64,000 bases of DNA from JAHEFT01 sp963766195. GTDB taxonomy: Bacteria; Pseudomonadota; Gammaproteobacteria; Xanthomonadales; SZUA-36. Below, piece after piece: positions 8,745 through 18,442 of the stretch. The DNA is taken from positions 286,176 to 350,175 of the forward strand of contig CAVXYY010000004.1 in the NCBI GenBank assembly GCA_963766195.1, given 5' to 3'. The notes beneath the pieces are model-generated. The model was not told the origin of the DNA, ran no database searches, and saw nothing but the letters and a program-made list of their open reading frames with translations. The first letter of the stretch is position 1, and each line of letters begins with the position of its first letter. The position numbers were made by a program, and so were the translations under genes.

Positions 8745-9989
8745 TCAGTGCGCCACACCTGCTGCGGCGCCTTCGTCAATGAGGCAACCGGTATTAAAAC
8801 GATCCAGTGAGAATGGCTGCAATAATTCATGGGGCCGGTCGTTGCTTATCGTGTATGCCAGGGTATCGCCGCCGGCCGGGATGGCTTTGAAGCCGCCTGT
8901 TCCCCAGCCCGTGGACAGGTATAGATTTTCGACCGGAGTTTTTCCCACGATCGGGCTGGAGTCGGGAGAGATATCGCAAATTCCGGCCCATTGTCGCATG
9001 ATCCGGAGGCGGCTGAAACTCGGGATAAGCTCTACCACCGCCGCGGCATTGTCGCGCAGGGCGCCAGGGCCGCCCCTTTGCGCGTACGAGTGAAACGGTT
9101 CAGCGCCGCCGCCAATAACGATTTCTCCGCGGTCTGACTGACTGATGTAGGCGTGGACGGCAAGAGAACCGACGACCGTGTTCAGGACCGGCTTCACCGG
9201 TTCCGAGACCATGGCTTGCAGGGCGATGCTCTCGATCGGCAGCTTCAGCCCCGCCCTGGCGGCCAAAACACTGCTGTGACCGGCGACACACAGCGCAAAC
9301 TGCCCCGCATGAATGGTTCCCTGGCTGGTGACGACGCCCGCGATCCTGCCATGGGCCATTTCGAATCCAAGAACTTCACAACCCTGGATGATGTCCACGC
9401 CGGCGGCCGATGCGGCTCTCGCATATGCCCAGACCACGGCGTCGTGCCTTGAAATACCCGCGCGACGCTGGATAAAGCCGCCGACAACCGGAAAGCGGCA
9501 ATCGAGATCCAGTATGGGCTCCAGCTTGCGAATATCCTCCCGGTCCAGAAGTTCGGAATCGATCCCGTTGAGGGTCATCGCGGTCGCCCAGCGACGGTTC
9601 ATCTCGAGCTCCTCGACGCTATGGCTCAATTCGAGGTTGCCGCGCTGGCTGAGCATGATGTTGAAATTCAGGTCGGTGGAGAGGGATTCGTAAAGCTTCA
9701 GGGAGTGCTCATAAAATGCGGCGCTTTCCGGGTAAAAATAATTGGAACGGCAAACCTGGGTGTTACGGCCTGAATTTCCGCCTCCCAGGTGGCCTTTTTC
9801 CAGCACCGCGATGTTGCATGCTCCATAACGGGTTGCCAGGTAATAAGCCGTGGCCAGGCCTTGCCCGCCCGCCCCGATGATGACCACGTCGTAGCTGCTT
9901 TTGGGTCGCGGAGTTCTCCAGGCCTCACGCCAGCCGCGGTGGCCGCTGAAAGCGTGTCGAAACACTGAGAATCCGGAGTAAAAATCCAT
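8745..9989 (-). CDS. Sarcosine oxidase beta-subunit paralogue (solitary)
   Basis: An intact 414-residue SoxB-like FAD oxidoreductase. It has the Rossmann motif VVIIGAGGQGLATAYYLA, the NTQVCRSNYFYP block, the SRHDAV motif with the probable covalent-FMN histidine, and the C-terminal STGWGTGGFKAIPAGGD flavin site. It is strongly similar along its whole length to the soxB at 698-1944, including matching ends (EGAAAGVAH here, EGAASGVAH there). Unlike that copy it has no soxD or soxA beside it: dbpA lies downstream and a divergent TonB receptor upstream. It may replace or supplement SoxB in the tetramer, or work alone on another N-methyl amine. ATG at 9989 is chosen by alignment with the paralogue. 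Confidence 0.88.
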   Translation of the reverse strand: MDFYSGFSVFRHAFSGHRGWREAWRTPRPKSSYDVVIIGAGGQGLATAYYLATRYGACNIAVLEKGHLGGGNSGRNTQVCRSNYFYPESAAFYEHSLKLYESLSTDLNFNIMLSQRGNLELSHSVEELEMNRRWATAMTLNGIDSELLDREDIRKLEPILDLDCRFPVVGGFIQRRAGISRHDAVVWAYARAASAAGVDIIQGCEVLGFEMAHGRIAGVVTSQGTIHAGQFALCVAGHSSVLAARAGLKLPIESIALQAMVSEPVKPVLNTVVGSLAVHAYISQSDRGEIVIGGGAEPFHSYAQRGGPGALRDNAAAVVELIPSFSRLRIMRQWAGICDISPDSSPIVGKTPVENLYLSTGWGTGGFKAIPAGGDTLAYTISNDRPHELLQPFSLDRFNTGCLIDEGAAAGVAH

Positions 9990-10020
9990 CAACGAAGAAT
10001 AGCCCAAGATTCAATAAGTG

Positions 10021-10029
10021 TGGTATAAA
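10021..10029 (+). promoter_or_regulatory. Extended -10 promoter for the TonB receptor gene
   Basis: The sequence TGGTATAAA is an extended -10 element (TGn followed by TATAAA) about 95 bases upstream of the receptor ATG, in the divergent space shared with the soxB paralogue. No convincing -35 box is seen, as is usual for extended -10 promoters. Confidence 0.45.
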
Positions 10030-10123
10030 ACCTGCGAACTGAATGAGTTCAGAAATCAGTAATTTTCAAAACGCCGGCCCGTGCAGGGCTTTCCAAAAAA
10101 CCAACAGTCAACGGCGGTATCAA

Positions 10124-12394
10124 ATGAAGACAAGTCACACTGTAAGGAACCTCCAGGTGAGGTTGCTTGGTTTTTTCGTGCTCGTGTATCTGGGCGCGGG
10201 TTTCACAACACAGGCTTTGGCCCAGAACACCTCCGGTGACCCGGATTCGGGGTTGCTGGAAGAGGTGATCGTCACCGCCACCAGGCGTGCTGAGAATATA
10301 CAGGACATCCCCATTTCAATTACTGCGCTTACACCTTCGGAAATCGAGCAGATTTCGGCTGGTGTTCCGGATATCCGTTTCCTGAACGGCCGGGTTGCCA
10401 ACCTGACCATCGAATCATCTTATGGCCGCGTCTTCCCGCGGTTCTATATACGCGGTTACGGCAACACCGATTTCGACCTGAACGCTTCCCAGCCGGTTTC
10501 CTACGTGGTGGATGAAATCGTTCAGGAAAATGCGCTTCTGAAAGGGTTTCCGGTCTTTGACGTGCAGCGGATCGAGGTGCTTCGCGGACCCCAGGGCACC
10601 CTCTTTGGCCGCAACACACCTGCGGGTGTCGTAAAGGTGGACTCGGTCACTCCGGTGGGCGTCCCGGACGGATATTTCCGCGCATCCTACGGTTCATACA
10701 GCCAGGCCCGGGTTGAAGGAGCGATCGGTACCGGCTTTGGAAACGGCTGGTCAACCAGGTTGTCGGTGCTGTACATGCACCAGGATGATTACGTTAACAA
10801 TGGCTACACCGGTGAAGATGACGCGTACGAGGGTTTCAATGAATGGGCGGCGCGGTTTCAGCTGGCCTACGATAACGGAGGCAAGTTCCGCGCCCTGTTC
10901 AACTTGCATGGTAGAAGCGTGGATGGCAGTGCGATTCTGTTCCGCGCGAATATCATCCAACAGGGGGCCAACCGGCTGGACCCGCAAAATTACAGCCGGA
11001 AAACCGTCTGGTACGACGGTGAAAATTACCAGGATCTTGACCAGTTCGGCGGGTTCGCCCGGTTTGAGTGGGATATCGGCAACTTGACCCTTGTTTCGAT
11101 TACCGGTTATGAAAGCCTCGATGCCAACAGCCGCGGCGATGTCGACGGCGGGTATGGCGGCTGCTTTGTTGTCGATTATTGCGGTCCGGGTTTCATCCCG
11201 TTCGATGCAGAAACCGAGGATGGAATGCCTGATCATTCACAATGGACCCAGGAAGTCCGCCTGGTTTCCAATTATGACGGCCCATTCAACTGGCTCGGGG
11301 GATTCTTCTATTTTGATGAAGATTTCACCATTGATACCATCAACTACGCCACGCTGTTTGGCGGGGAAGTAAACGGCCTGGTCGGGCAGAGGCAGGAAAA
11401 CAAGTCTTATGCCTTTTACGGCTCAGCGACATACGATCTCTCGGATCGTTGGCAGCTGGGGGCGGGAATCCGTTATTCACATGATAAAAAAGACTATTCA
11501 GCTGAGCGTTTTCTTTCGCCGCTTTCGTTTCTCGGCGTACCTCCGATCGGCCCGATTTACGCAAATCCATCTGATTCGAGAGTCACGTGGGACCTGACGG
11601 CAAGCTTTGCCCAGAACGACGATGTCAACTGGTACGCAAGGGTCGCCACCGGATTCCGGGCGCCCGCCATCCAGGGACGGTTGTTGTTTGGCGATACGGT
11701 TTCCGTTGCCGATTCAGAAACCAGTATTTCTTACGAGGGAGGGATCAAAACCAACCTGGCGGGTGGACGTGCTCATGTTGATTTCAATGTGTTCACCTAC
11801 ACCGTTGACGATGCGCAACTGACGGCCGTAGGCGGACAGGCGAACTTCAACCAGGTGATCAATGCGAACAAGGTCAGGGGAAGTGGCTTTGAACTGGATC
11901 TCCAGGCCCGTATCACGCCGGAATTGATGGTCTATTACAGCATGGGTTACACCGATACCAAGATCAAGGACGACAGCCTGGCCGTAGCCGGTTGTGGCGC
12001 TCCCTGCAGCGTGACCAATCCTCCGGGGCCGGTTGAAGGTTCGTTTCTCATTGACGGTAATCCGTTACCCCAGGCTCCTAAAATCACCTCCAGCCTGATC
12101 TTCGAGTGGCTGAAGACGCTGGATTCCGGGCAGTTCTATGTCAAGGGTGACTGGATGTACCGCAGCAAGATCAATTTCGTTTTGTACGAAGCCGTGGAAT
12201 ATCGTGGCCAGTCACTGTCTGAGATCGGACTGCGCATTGGCTACCGTTTCGGCGCAGGCCACCATGACCTCTCTGTTTTTGGTCGAAACATTGCGGACCG
12301 GACGGAAAATATCTACACGATCGATTTCAATAACCTCACTGGAATCGTCAATGATCCGAGAACCTGGGGCATCGAGTATGCCTGGCGATATTGA
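10124..12394 (+). CDS. TonB-dependent outer-membrane receptor
   Basis: An outer-membrane, 22-stranded beta-barrel transporter energised by TonB. The ATG at 10124 gives a 756-residue protein with a signal peptide (MKTSHTVRNLQVRLLGFFVL to TTQALAQ) and a TonB box right behind it (LLEEVIVTATRR). The plug domain follows (VLRGPQGTLFGRNTPAGVV, residues about 150-175), then the barrel, ending in aromatic residues (EYAWRY) suitable for BAM recognition. No carboxypeptidase or FecR-type extension is present. Ligand unknown: its divergent neighbour is a sarcosine-oxidase-like enzyme, and the next genes are an efflux pump. A terminator follows it directly. Confidence 0.92.
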   Translation: MKTSHTVRNLQVRLLGFFVLVYLGAGFTTQALAQNTSGDPDSGLLEEVIVTATRRAENIQDIPISITALTPSEIEQISAGVPDIRFLNGRVANLTIESSYGRVFPRFYIRGYGNTDFDLNASQPVSYVVDEIVQENALLKGFPVFDVQRIEVLRGPQGTLFGRNTPAGVVKVDSVTPVGVPDGYFRASYGSYSQARVEGAIGTGFGNGWSTRLSVLYMHQDDYVNNGYTGEDDAYEGFNEWAARFQLAYDNGGKFRALFNLHGRSVDGSAILFRANIIQQGANRLDPQNYSRKTVWYDGENYQDLDQFGGFARFEWDIGNLTLVSITGYESLDANSRGDVDGGYGGCFVVDYCGPGFIPFDAETEDGMPDHSQWTQEVRLVSNYDGPFNWLGGFFYFDEDFTIDTINYATLFGGEVNGLVGQRQENKSYAFYGSATYDLSDRWQLGAGIRYSHDKKDYSAERFLSPLSFLGVPPIGPIYANPSDSRVTWDLTASFAQNDDVNWYARVATGFRAPAIQGRLLFGDTVSVADSETSISYEGGIKTNLAGGRAHVDFNVFTYTVDDAQLTAVGGQANFNQVINANKVRGSGFELDLQARITPELMVYYSMGYTDTKIKDDSLAVAGCGAPCSVTNPPGPVEGSFLIDGNPLPQAPKITSSLIFEWLKTLDSGQFYVKGDWMYRSKINFVLYEAVEYRGQSLSEIGLRIGYRFGAGHHDLSVFGRNIADRTENIYTIDFNNLTGIVNDPRTWGIEYAWRY

Positions 12395-12417
12395 TTCCTG
12401 ATGCAAGCTGAATTCGG

Positions 12418-12440
12418 GGGCCGGCTGTGTCGGCCCTTTT
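12418..12440 (+). terminator. Rho-independent terminator after the TonB receptor gene
   Basis: A GGGCCG/CGGCCC hairpin with a seven-base loop is followed by TTTT. It lies 24 bases after the receptor stop codon and before the adaptor gene's start, so the pump genes probably have separate transcription. Confidence 0.75.
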
Positions 12441-12463
12441 GCTTTACGAGTATCATTACCGGC

Positions 12464-13486
12464 ATGTTCAAACAAACCATTCGCGCCGTCTTTATCGCCT
12501 CGCTGCTACTGGCCGGCCCGGTCCTGGCGCAGCCTCAGTCCGGCGAGCCCCGTGTTTTCGTCAGCAAGGCTGTCATGTTGCCGTTTCCTTTGTCAGCGGA
12601 GGCGCTGGGTAACACCAGGGCCAACGAGGCGGTGGATATCCGCCCGGAGATCACCGCTGCCATCACTTCGATCGAATTCGAAGAGGGGCAGCAAGTGGAA
12701 AAAGGGGACGTATTACTCAGGCTTGAAAATTCCGAACCCCTGGCGGACCTTGCGGCGAAAAAAGCTGCACTTGTCGATTCCGAAAGCCAGTACCGCCGGT
12801 CCGCCGAACTGTTCAGGACCAAGGTCGTCTCGGCTTCCCAGCTTGAGCAGCTGGAGGCACGCCGGGATGCAGATCTCGCCGCGGTCAATGCAGCGGAGTC
12901 GAGGCTGGCACACACCGTGATCCGTGCGCCGTTTGCTGGCCAGATCGGTCTGCGCCGCGTCAGCCTGGGTAGTATTGTCGGGCCTTCGACGGTCATCACC
13001 ACGCTGGATGACACCTCGCAGATCAAACTGGATTTCAATGTTCCCGAGATCTTCATGTCCCGGCTGGAAGTTGGACTGACGGTGACAGCGCGCAGCGCCG
13101 CCTGGCCTGATGTCCTGTTCAGCGGCGAGGTGATTTCCATAGATACCCGGGTTGATCCGGTCAGCCGCACCATTACCGTCAGGGCTTTACTACCCAATGA
13201 ACAGGGCAGGCTTCGCCCCGGTATGTTCCTGACCGTTTCGCTGCTCAAGGAAGACGTCGTTGCACTGGTCATTCCGGAGGAATCACTGGTTCCCGAACGC
13301 AGCAAGCAGTTTGTTTTTGTTGTGGGTGAAGGAAATATCGTGGAGCGCCGCGAAGTTTTCACGGGCAGGCGGCGGCCTGGTCAGGTTGAGATACTGAAAG
13401 GCCTGGCTCCAGGCGAGGTGGTGATCACCGAGGGCACACAGCAGGCCCGTCCCGGTATGCCTGTGACTATCGTCGAACAGCCATGA
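12464..13486 (+). CDS. RND efflux pump periplasmic adaptor (membrane fusion protein)
   Basis: The periplasmic adaptor linking an RND inner-membrane pump to an outer-membrane channel. The ATG at 12464 yields a signal peptide (MFKQTIRAVFIASLLLAGP, cleavage near VLAQ). A barrel-sandwich/lipoyl half follows (VDIRPEITAAITSIEFEEGQ), then a short coiled-coil hairpin (residues about 100-145), the second lipoyl half (RAPFAGQIGLRRVSLGS), a beta-barrel (IKLDFNVPEIF) and a membrane-proximal domain. Its TGA overlaps the pump's ATG (ATGA), so the two are translationally coupled. No outer-membrane channel gene is next to it. Confidence 0.92.
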   Translation: MFKQTIRAVFIASLLLAGPVLAQPQSGEPRVFVSKAVMLPFPLSAEALGNTRANEAVDIRPEITAAITSIEFEEGQQVEKGDVLLRLENSEPLADLAAKKAALVDSESQYRRSAELFRTKVVSASQLEQLEARRDADLAAVNAAESRLAHTVIRAPFAGQIGLRRVSLGSIVGPSTVITTLDDTSQIKLDFNVPEIFMSRLEVGLTVTARSAAWPDVLFSGEVISIDTRVDPVSRTITVRALLPNEQGRLRPGMFLTVSLLKEDVVALVIPEESLVPERSKQFVFVVGEGNIVERREVFTGRRRPGQVEILKGLAPGEVVITEGTQQARPGMPVTIVEQP

Positions 13487-16400
13487 TCATTTCCGACCAG
13501 TCCGTCCGCAGACCGGTATTTGCCACCGTAATTTCGGCGCTGTTGATTATTCTCGGTCTTGCCTCGCTGGCGCGTCTTCCGGTCCGTCAGTACCCGGACA
13601 TCGATTTGCCGGTCGTATCAATCGAGACGACCTACCGGGGTGCGTCTGCGGAGGTGGTTGAAACCAAAGTCACCCAGGTCGTCGAAGACGTGATTTCGGG
13701 GATAGAAGGTATCGAAAAACTGACTTCCCAGAGCAGAGATGAGCGCTCTGATATCCGTGTCGAGTTCAGCCTGACACGGGACATCGACTCCGCCGCAAAC
13801 GACATTCGTGACCGTGTCTCACGCGTCGTTGACCAGTTGCCGATTGAAGCGGACCCGCCCGAAATCGCCAAGGTTGACGCTTCGCGCCAGGCGGTCATGT
13901 ACCTGAACCTTACTTCCGACCGGTACTCGGGCCTGGAATTGACCGACTACGCCGATCGTTTCCTGATCGACCGGTTTTCGACGGTTCCCGGCGTGGCGCG
14001 CGTACAGATTTCCGGCGCCCGGCGTTACGCCATGCGCATCTGGTTGTCACGGGAAGCGCTGGCCGCTCGCGGCCTGACCGTCGCGGACGTCGAAAATGCC
14101 CTGCGTTCCGAAAACGTTGAGTTGCCGGCCGGCCGGCTCGAGTCGGTGTCACGGGAGTTTACCCTGCGGACGGCCACAGGTTTCGTGGCGGAGGATGATT
14201 TCAGGAAACTGGTGGTTGGACGCGGCCCGGACGGACAATCAGTAAGGCTCGGGGAAGTCGCAGAGGTTCGGATTGGCGCAGAAAATGAGCGCAGTATTGC
14301 CCGCGCCAATGGTATCGATGCCGTATCGCTCGCCGTCGAACAGTTATCCAAGGCAAACAGCGTGGCAGTCTCGCGTGAAATCCAGAAGGAAATAGCCAGC
14401 CTGAATTCGGAATTGCCCGAGGGTATGGTCCTGGAAATCAACTACGACCGGGCGGAATTCATCGAAGCGTCCATGCGTGAAGTCTACCGTGCGCTTTTCA
14501 TCGCCATTGGCCTGGTGCTGGTCGTGATCTACCTGTTCCTGGGTTCGTTCCGGGTCACCCTGATACCCGCCGTAGTCGTTCCGGTGTCGGTTATTGCTAC
14601 TTTCACCGTGATGGCAGCGCTCGGGTACACCATCAATATTCTGACTTTGCTGGGGCTGGTGCTGGCCATCGGCCTGGTCGTGGACGATGCGATCGTCGTG
14701 CTTGAAAACATCTACCGGCGCATCGAGGATGGTCAGAGACCGTTGCTGGCGGCCCTCGAAGGGTCACACGAGATCGGCTTCGCGGTCATTGCAACCACGC
14801 TGGTGCTGGTCGCCGTTTTCGTCCCGCTTTCATTCATCCAGGGAGACATCGGCAGGTTGTTCCGCGAATTCGGGATTACTTTGGCAGCCGCCGTTTTGTT
14901 TTCAAGCCTGGTTGCATTGACCCTGACGCCGATGCTGTGTTCGAAAATGCTGCATCGGAAAAGTCTTGGCTCGGGCCTGACCCGCATGGTGGACGATACG
15001 TTCAGGCGTTTTGCCGCCGCTTACCGTAAACTGCTCGAAAAGATTGTCGATGCGCCCTGGGTTGCCGCTGCCGCGTCAGTGCTTCTGAGCATATTGGCCG
15101 GGTGGCTGATGTTTACCCTGCCCACGGAGTACGCGCCGACAGAAGATCGCGGTGCGTTCTCCATCATGCTGCGTGCGCCCGAGGGAGCGAGCCTGGAATA
15201 CATGGACCGCTATGCCCGGGAAATGGAAACGATCCTGCTGGAAGAGATCGGCGACTCCGTATCCGTTCGCCGGTTTCTGACCCGTCTTCCCGGGAGCTGG
15301 GGCGGCTCGGAAGTGAATTCGGCCCGCTCGATCGTGTTGCTGGAAAACTGGGATGTCCGTGACGAAAGCGACAAGGACATTGGCAACCGGTTGAGGGCCC
15401 GCCTTGACGCGCTGGTGGGGGTTCGTTCGTTCATTTTTCACCCTGCCAGCCTGGGACTTGCAGGCGGAAAGCCGGCCGGTTGAGATGGTGCTGGGCGGGC
15501 CGGACTACGAACAGCTGCGCGAGTGGCGCGACTCCCTGTTAATGGCGATTCAGGATATGCCTGAGTTGGTTAATGCGGACAGTAACTACCAGGAAAGAAA
15601 ACCGCAGATGAATATTTCGGTTGACCGGGACCGGTCGGCGGCACTGGGTGTATCGCTGGCCTCGGTCGGGCGGACGCTCGAAACCATGTTGGGCTCACGG
15701 AACGTAACGACTTATATCGACCGCGGGCGCGAGTATAATGTCATCCTGATGGGCAAGGAGGATGATCGTTCGAGTCCGGACGACCTGACAAACCTTTATG
15801 TGCGTTCGGCACTCACCGGCGACCTGATTCCGTTGAGTAACCTGGTCAAATATTACCGAATCGGCCGGGCCGGCGGAATTGAACCGGCACGACCGCATGC
15901 GATCGATTACGATCCAGGCCGGGCTTGCGGAAGGCGTCAGCCTGGGTGCAGGTATTGCGGCCCTTACCCGGGTTGCAAGGGATACGCTGCCAATGTCTGC
16001 ACGGATCAGCTGGGACGGTCAAAGCAAGGAGTTCAAGGATTCCGGCAGTTCCCTCTACTTGACGTTTGCGATGGCTTTGCTGGTAGTATTCCTGGTATTG
16101 GCCGCGCAATTCGAGAGCTTTATCAACCCCTTGATCATCCTGGTGACGGTTCCGCTGGCGATGACCGGCGCGCTGATCGGACTCCACTTATACGGTTCGT
16201 CGGTCAACGTATTCAGCCAGATCGGCGCAATCCTGCTGATTGGCCTGTCGGCGAAAAACGGAGTTTTGATCGTTGAGTTCGCGAACCAGTTGCGCGATCG
16301 CGGAGAAAACATCAGGGATGCGGTTCTTGACGCGGCAGCCATTCGATTCCGGCCGATCCTGATGACCAGCGCAGCAACGACTTTCGGCGCCTTGCCGCTG

Positions 16401-16622
16401 TTGATCGGCAGCGGCGCAGGCTGGGAATCCAGGCAGCCTATCGGCATTGTTATCGTGTTCGGCGTCTCCATTTCAGCTTTGCTGACTCTGTTTATTGTTC
16501 CGGCACTCTATGCCCTGTTCGCACGTAAGACCTCTTCGCCACAACGCGTCTCACGCTTGATTGAACAGATGCAGCACGCAGCGTTATCCGACCGGCCTGC
16601 TGCTGGAGATTCCAAAGTCTGA
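13483..16622 (+). CDS. RND multidrug efflux permease (two frameshifts)
   Basis: A proton-driven inner-membrane pump of the AcrB/MexF type, about 1045 residues after repair. The N-terminal half is clean: TM1, the porter domain starting RQYPDIDLPVVSIETTY, and TM4 with the conserved aspartates (GLVLAIGLVVDDAIVVLENI). The frame changes near 15470, just before EMVLGGPDYEQL, and near 15880. The last section contains TM8-TM12 (VFLVLAAQFESFINPLIIL; IGLSAKNGVLIVEFA). Both breaks fall inside conserved text, so they are probably indel errors. It is coupled to the adaptor gene by a 4-base overlap. The substrate is not predictable. Confidence 0.9.
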
Positions 16623-16637
16623 TAGATTGGAGGAGAT

Positions 16638-17501
16638 TTGCCTTACCACAGAATCAACAGGTACACATCCATCGGGCGCCCATTGAACCTGGCGCAGCCT
16701 GCACACAAGGCGGTCCTCATTTTAATCCTGGGCGCCGCCTTGCTGGGTGCGGTTTCCGCATGGAGGGACGGGCTGGCCGCTGTGCCGGTGCTTCGGCAGG
16801 CGTTCTCTTTTCTGCTGATCGCATACGGCTCGTGGGCGCTCGCCAGGGAACTGGACCCCGATGACCCGGTGGCTGCTTTTCTGAGCCTGGCTGCCGGGAT
16901 CATCGCGGCGCTGACCGTCGATTCACCGGGCATATTGATCGTTTTTACGACGCTGGGCCTGGTGCGGATGGTTAACCGGAGCAGCGGCCTGGTGGCCCGG
17001 AAGTCAGACTCTTTCCTGCTCATGCTGCTCGCAATCGTTGTGATGTACGCATCGGACAGTCCGTTCTACGGCCTTGTTGCGGCGATGGCATTCATCGTGG
17101 ATGGCAGCTTCAGAGAACCCTTGCGACACCAATGGGTTTTCGGCCTGGTCTGTATCGGCGGCACGATCGTTTACATGGTTGATCATGACACCGGCTTCGG
17201 CGGGCTCGATGCTCCAGGCTCATTGTTTTCCTGGCTTGTCCTGTTGTTTTTACTGATTTTCGCATTGAATACCATCCTCCTCCAATCCGTGCATTCAAAG
17301 GGCGACGCCAGGCAGAAAACACTTGCGCTGGGGAGGGTGAAGGCCGGAATGCTGGTTGGATTATTTGCCGCTGTCCAGGGCATCTACCGGCCGGATCAGG
17401 TCGTGGTCATCGTTGCTGTTATCGCCGGGATCTGTTTCGGAATGGCCTTCAGAAAGGGATTCAAAGCACCGGTTTCCGGCTCACGATCAGAGGTTCCTTG
17501 A
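16638..17501 (+). CDS. Unknown multi-pass membrane protein
   Basis: A 287-residue protein with roughly eight hydrophobic segments and a short basic N terminus; I do not recognise the family. It begins at a TTG preceded by a strong GGAGGAG Shine-Dalgarno and starts 16 bases after the RND pump stop, so it is probably the third gene of that operon. Segments include AVLILILGAALLGAVSAW, FLLMLLAIVVMYASDSPFYG and VVVIVAVIAGICFGMAF. No catalytic motif is visible. The position suggests an accessory role for the pump or an unrelated envelope function; this is inference from location only. Confidence 0.7.
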   Translation: MPYHRINRYTSIGRPLNLAQPAHKAVLILILGAALLGAVSAWRDGLAAVPVLRQAFSFLLIAYGSWALARELDPDDPVAAFLSLAAGIIAALTVDSPGILIVFTTLGLVRMVNRSSGLVARKSDSFLLMLLAIVVMYASDSPFYGLVAAMAFIVDGSFREPLRHQWVFGLVCIGGTIVYMVDHDTGFGGLDAPGSLFSWLVLLFLLIFALNTILLQSVHSKGDARQKTLALGRVKAGMLVGLFAAVQGIYRPDQVVVIVAVIAGICFGMAFRKGFKAPVSGSRSEVP

Positions 17502-17527
17502 TTTAGTCATACAATGGGAGAAAGTTT

Positions 17528-18373
17528 ATGAAAATCATTTTGTTGGGTGTTATTTTGGTGTTGGCTTCTTTTCCGGTTTGGGCGGATGGCTTGCCGGTTG
17601 ACGCGCGCATTGAACGCGCCATGTTCGGGGAACACCGGTCGGAGGAGAACATTGCCAGGAACGTTTACCGGCATCCGGTTGGCACCCTGACATTTATGGG
17701 CCTGGAAGACGGTATGACCGTAATGGAAATCTGGCCCGGCTCGGGTTGGTATACCGAAATTCTTGCTCCCGTGGTCCGCTTCAACGGACAGTTCATCGTG
17801 GCAACTTATGATACTGATGTGCCGGAACAGCCGGAGTACCGCTACCGGTTGCAGCAAGACCTGCTCGCCAAATTTTCATCTTCGCCCGAAATTTATGACC
17901 AGGTCGCCATCGTTCCGTTTTCACCGCCGGCCTCCGCATCGCTGGGTGAAGCAGATTCGATCGACCTGATCCTTACCTTCAGGAATACCCATGGATGGAT
18001 AGGGGACGGCGTAGCAGAATCGATATTCGCCGAATTCGCCCGCGTATTGAAGCCGGGTGGGGCCCTTGGCGTTGTACAACATCGCGCGCAAGCCGGAGCG
18101 GATCCGTTGGTGAGTTCAGAAATGGGCTATGTTTCGGAACAGGCTGTGATTGACCTGGCAAGAAATGCCGGGCTCTATCTCGAGGGCCGTTCCGAAGTCA
18201 ACGCGAACCCCCTCGACAGCAAGGACTACGAGGGCGGCGTGTGGAGTTTACCGCCCGGCCTGAGTATGTGCGAAGAAATTGATAACGAAGACGGGATTAA
18301 AGTATGTCGTGAAAAATACCAGGCGATCGGGGAAAGCGACCGGATGACGCTGCGTTTCCGCAAACCCCTGTAG
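17528..18373 (+). CDS. Exported SAM-methyltransferase-like protein
   Basis: A 281-residue class I methyltransferase-fold protein with an N-terminal signal peptide (MKIILLGVILVLASFPVWAD). The SAM-site equivalent is MTVMEIWPGSGWYTEILAP (motif I with GSG), and a motif resembling the post-catalytic strand is seen at FARVLKPGGALGVVQHR. Two cysteines near the C terminus (MCEEI, KVCREKY) could form a disulfide, consistent with export. Similar exported proteins exist in many proteobacteria without known activity; SAM is not expected in the periplasm, so it may be non-enzymatic. Its TAG stop lies inside a REP palindrome. Confidence 0.75.
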   Translation: MKIILLGVILVLASFPVWADGLPVDARIERAMFGEHRSEENIARNVYRHPVGTLTFMGLEDGMTVMEIWPGSGWYTEILAPVVRFNGQFIVATYDTDVPEQPEYRYRLQQDLLAKFSSSPEIYDQVAIVPFSPPASASLGEADSIDLILTFRNTHGWIGDGVAESIFAEFARVLKPGGALGVVQHRAQAGADPLVSSEMGYVSEQAVIDLARNAGLYLEGRSEVNANPLDSKDYEGGVWSLPPGLSMCEEIDNEDGIKVCREKYQAIGESDRMTLRFRKPL

Positions 18374-18442
18374 GAGCGGCCCACGGCCGCGATGGGGCAG
18401 GCGGCTTAACTCCCTGATTCGCGGGTATGGCCCGCTCTTACG
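18370..18442. repeat. REP/BIME-like inverted palindromic pair
   Basis: Two REP-like units face each other: GTAGGAGCGGCCCACGGCC at 18370 onward, and the reverse complement of CGTAAGAGCGGGCCATACC at 18417-18442. The pattern GTAGGAGCGG...CCGCGA is like the REPs of Pseudomonas and Xanthomonas relatives. The element sits between two convergent genes and contributes the stop codons of both (TAG at 18371-18373 and, on the minus strand, TAA at 18438-18440). It probably acts as a bidirectional terminator or mRNA stabiliser. Confidence 0.75.
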
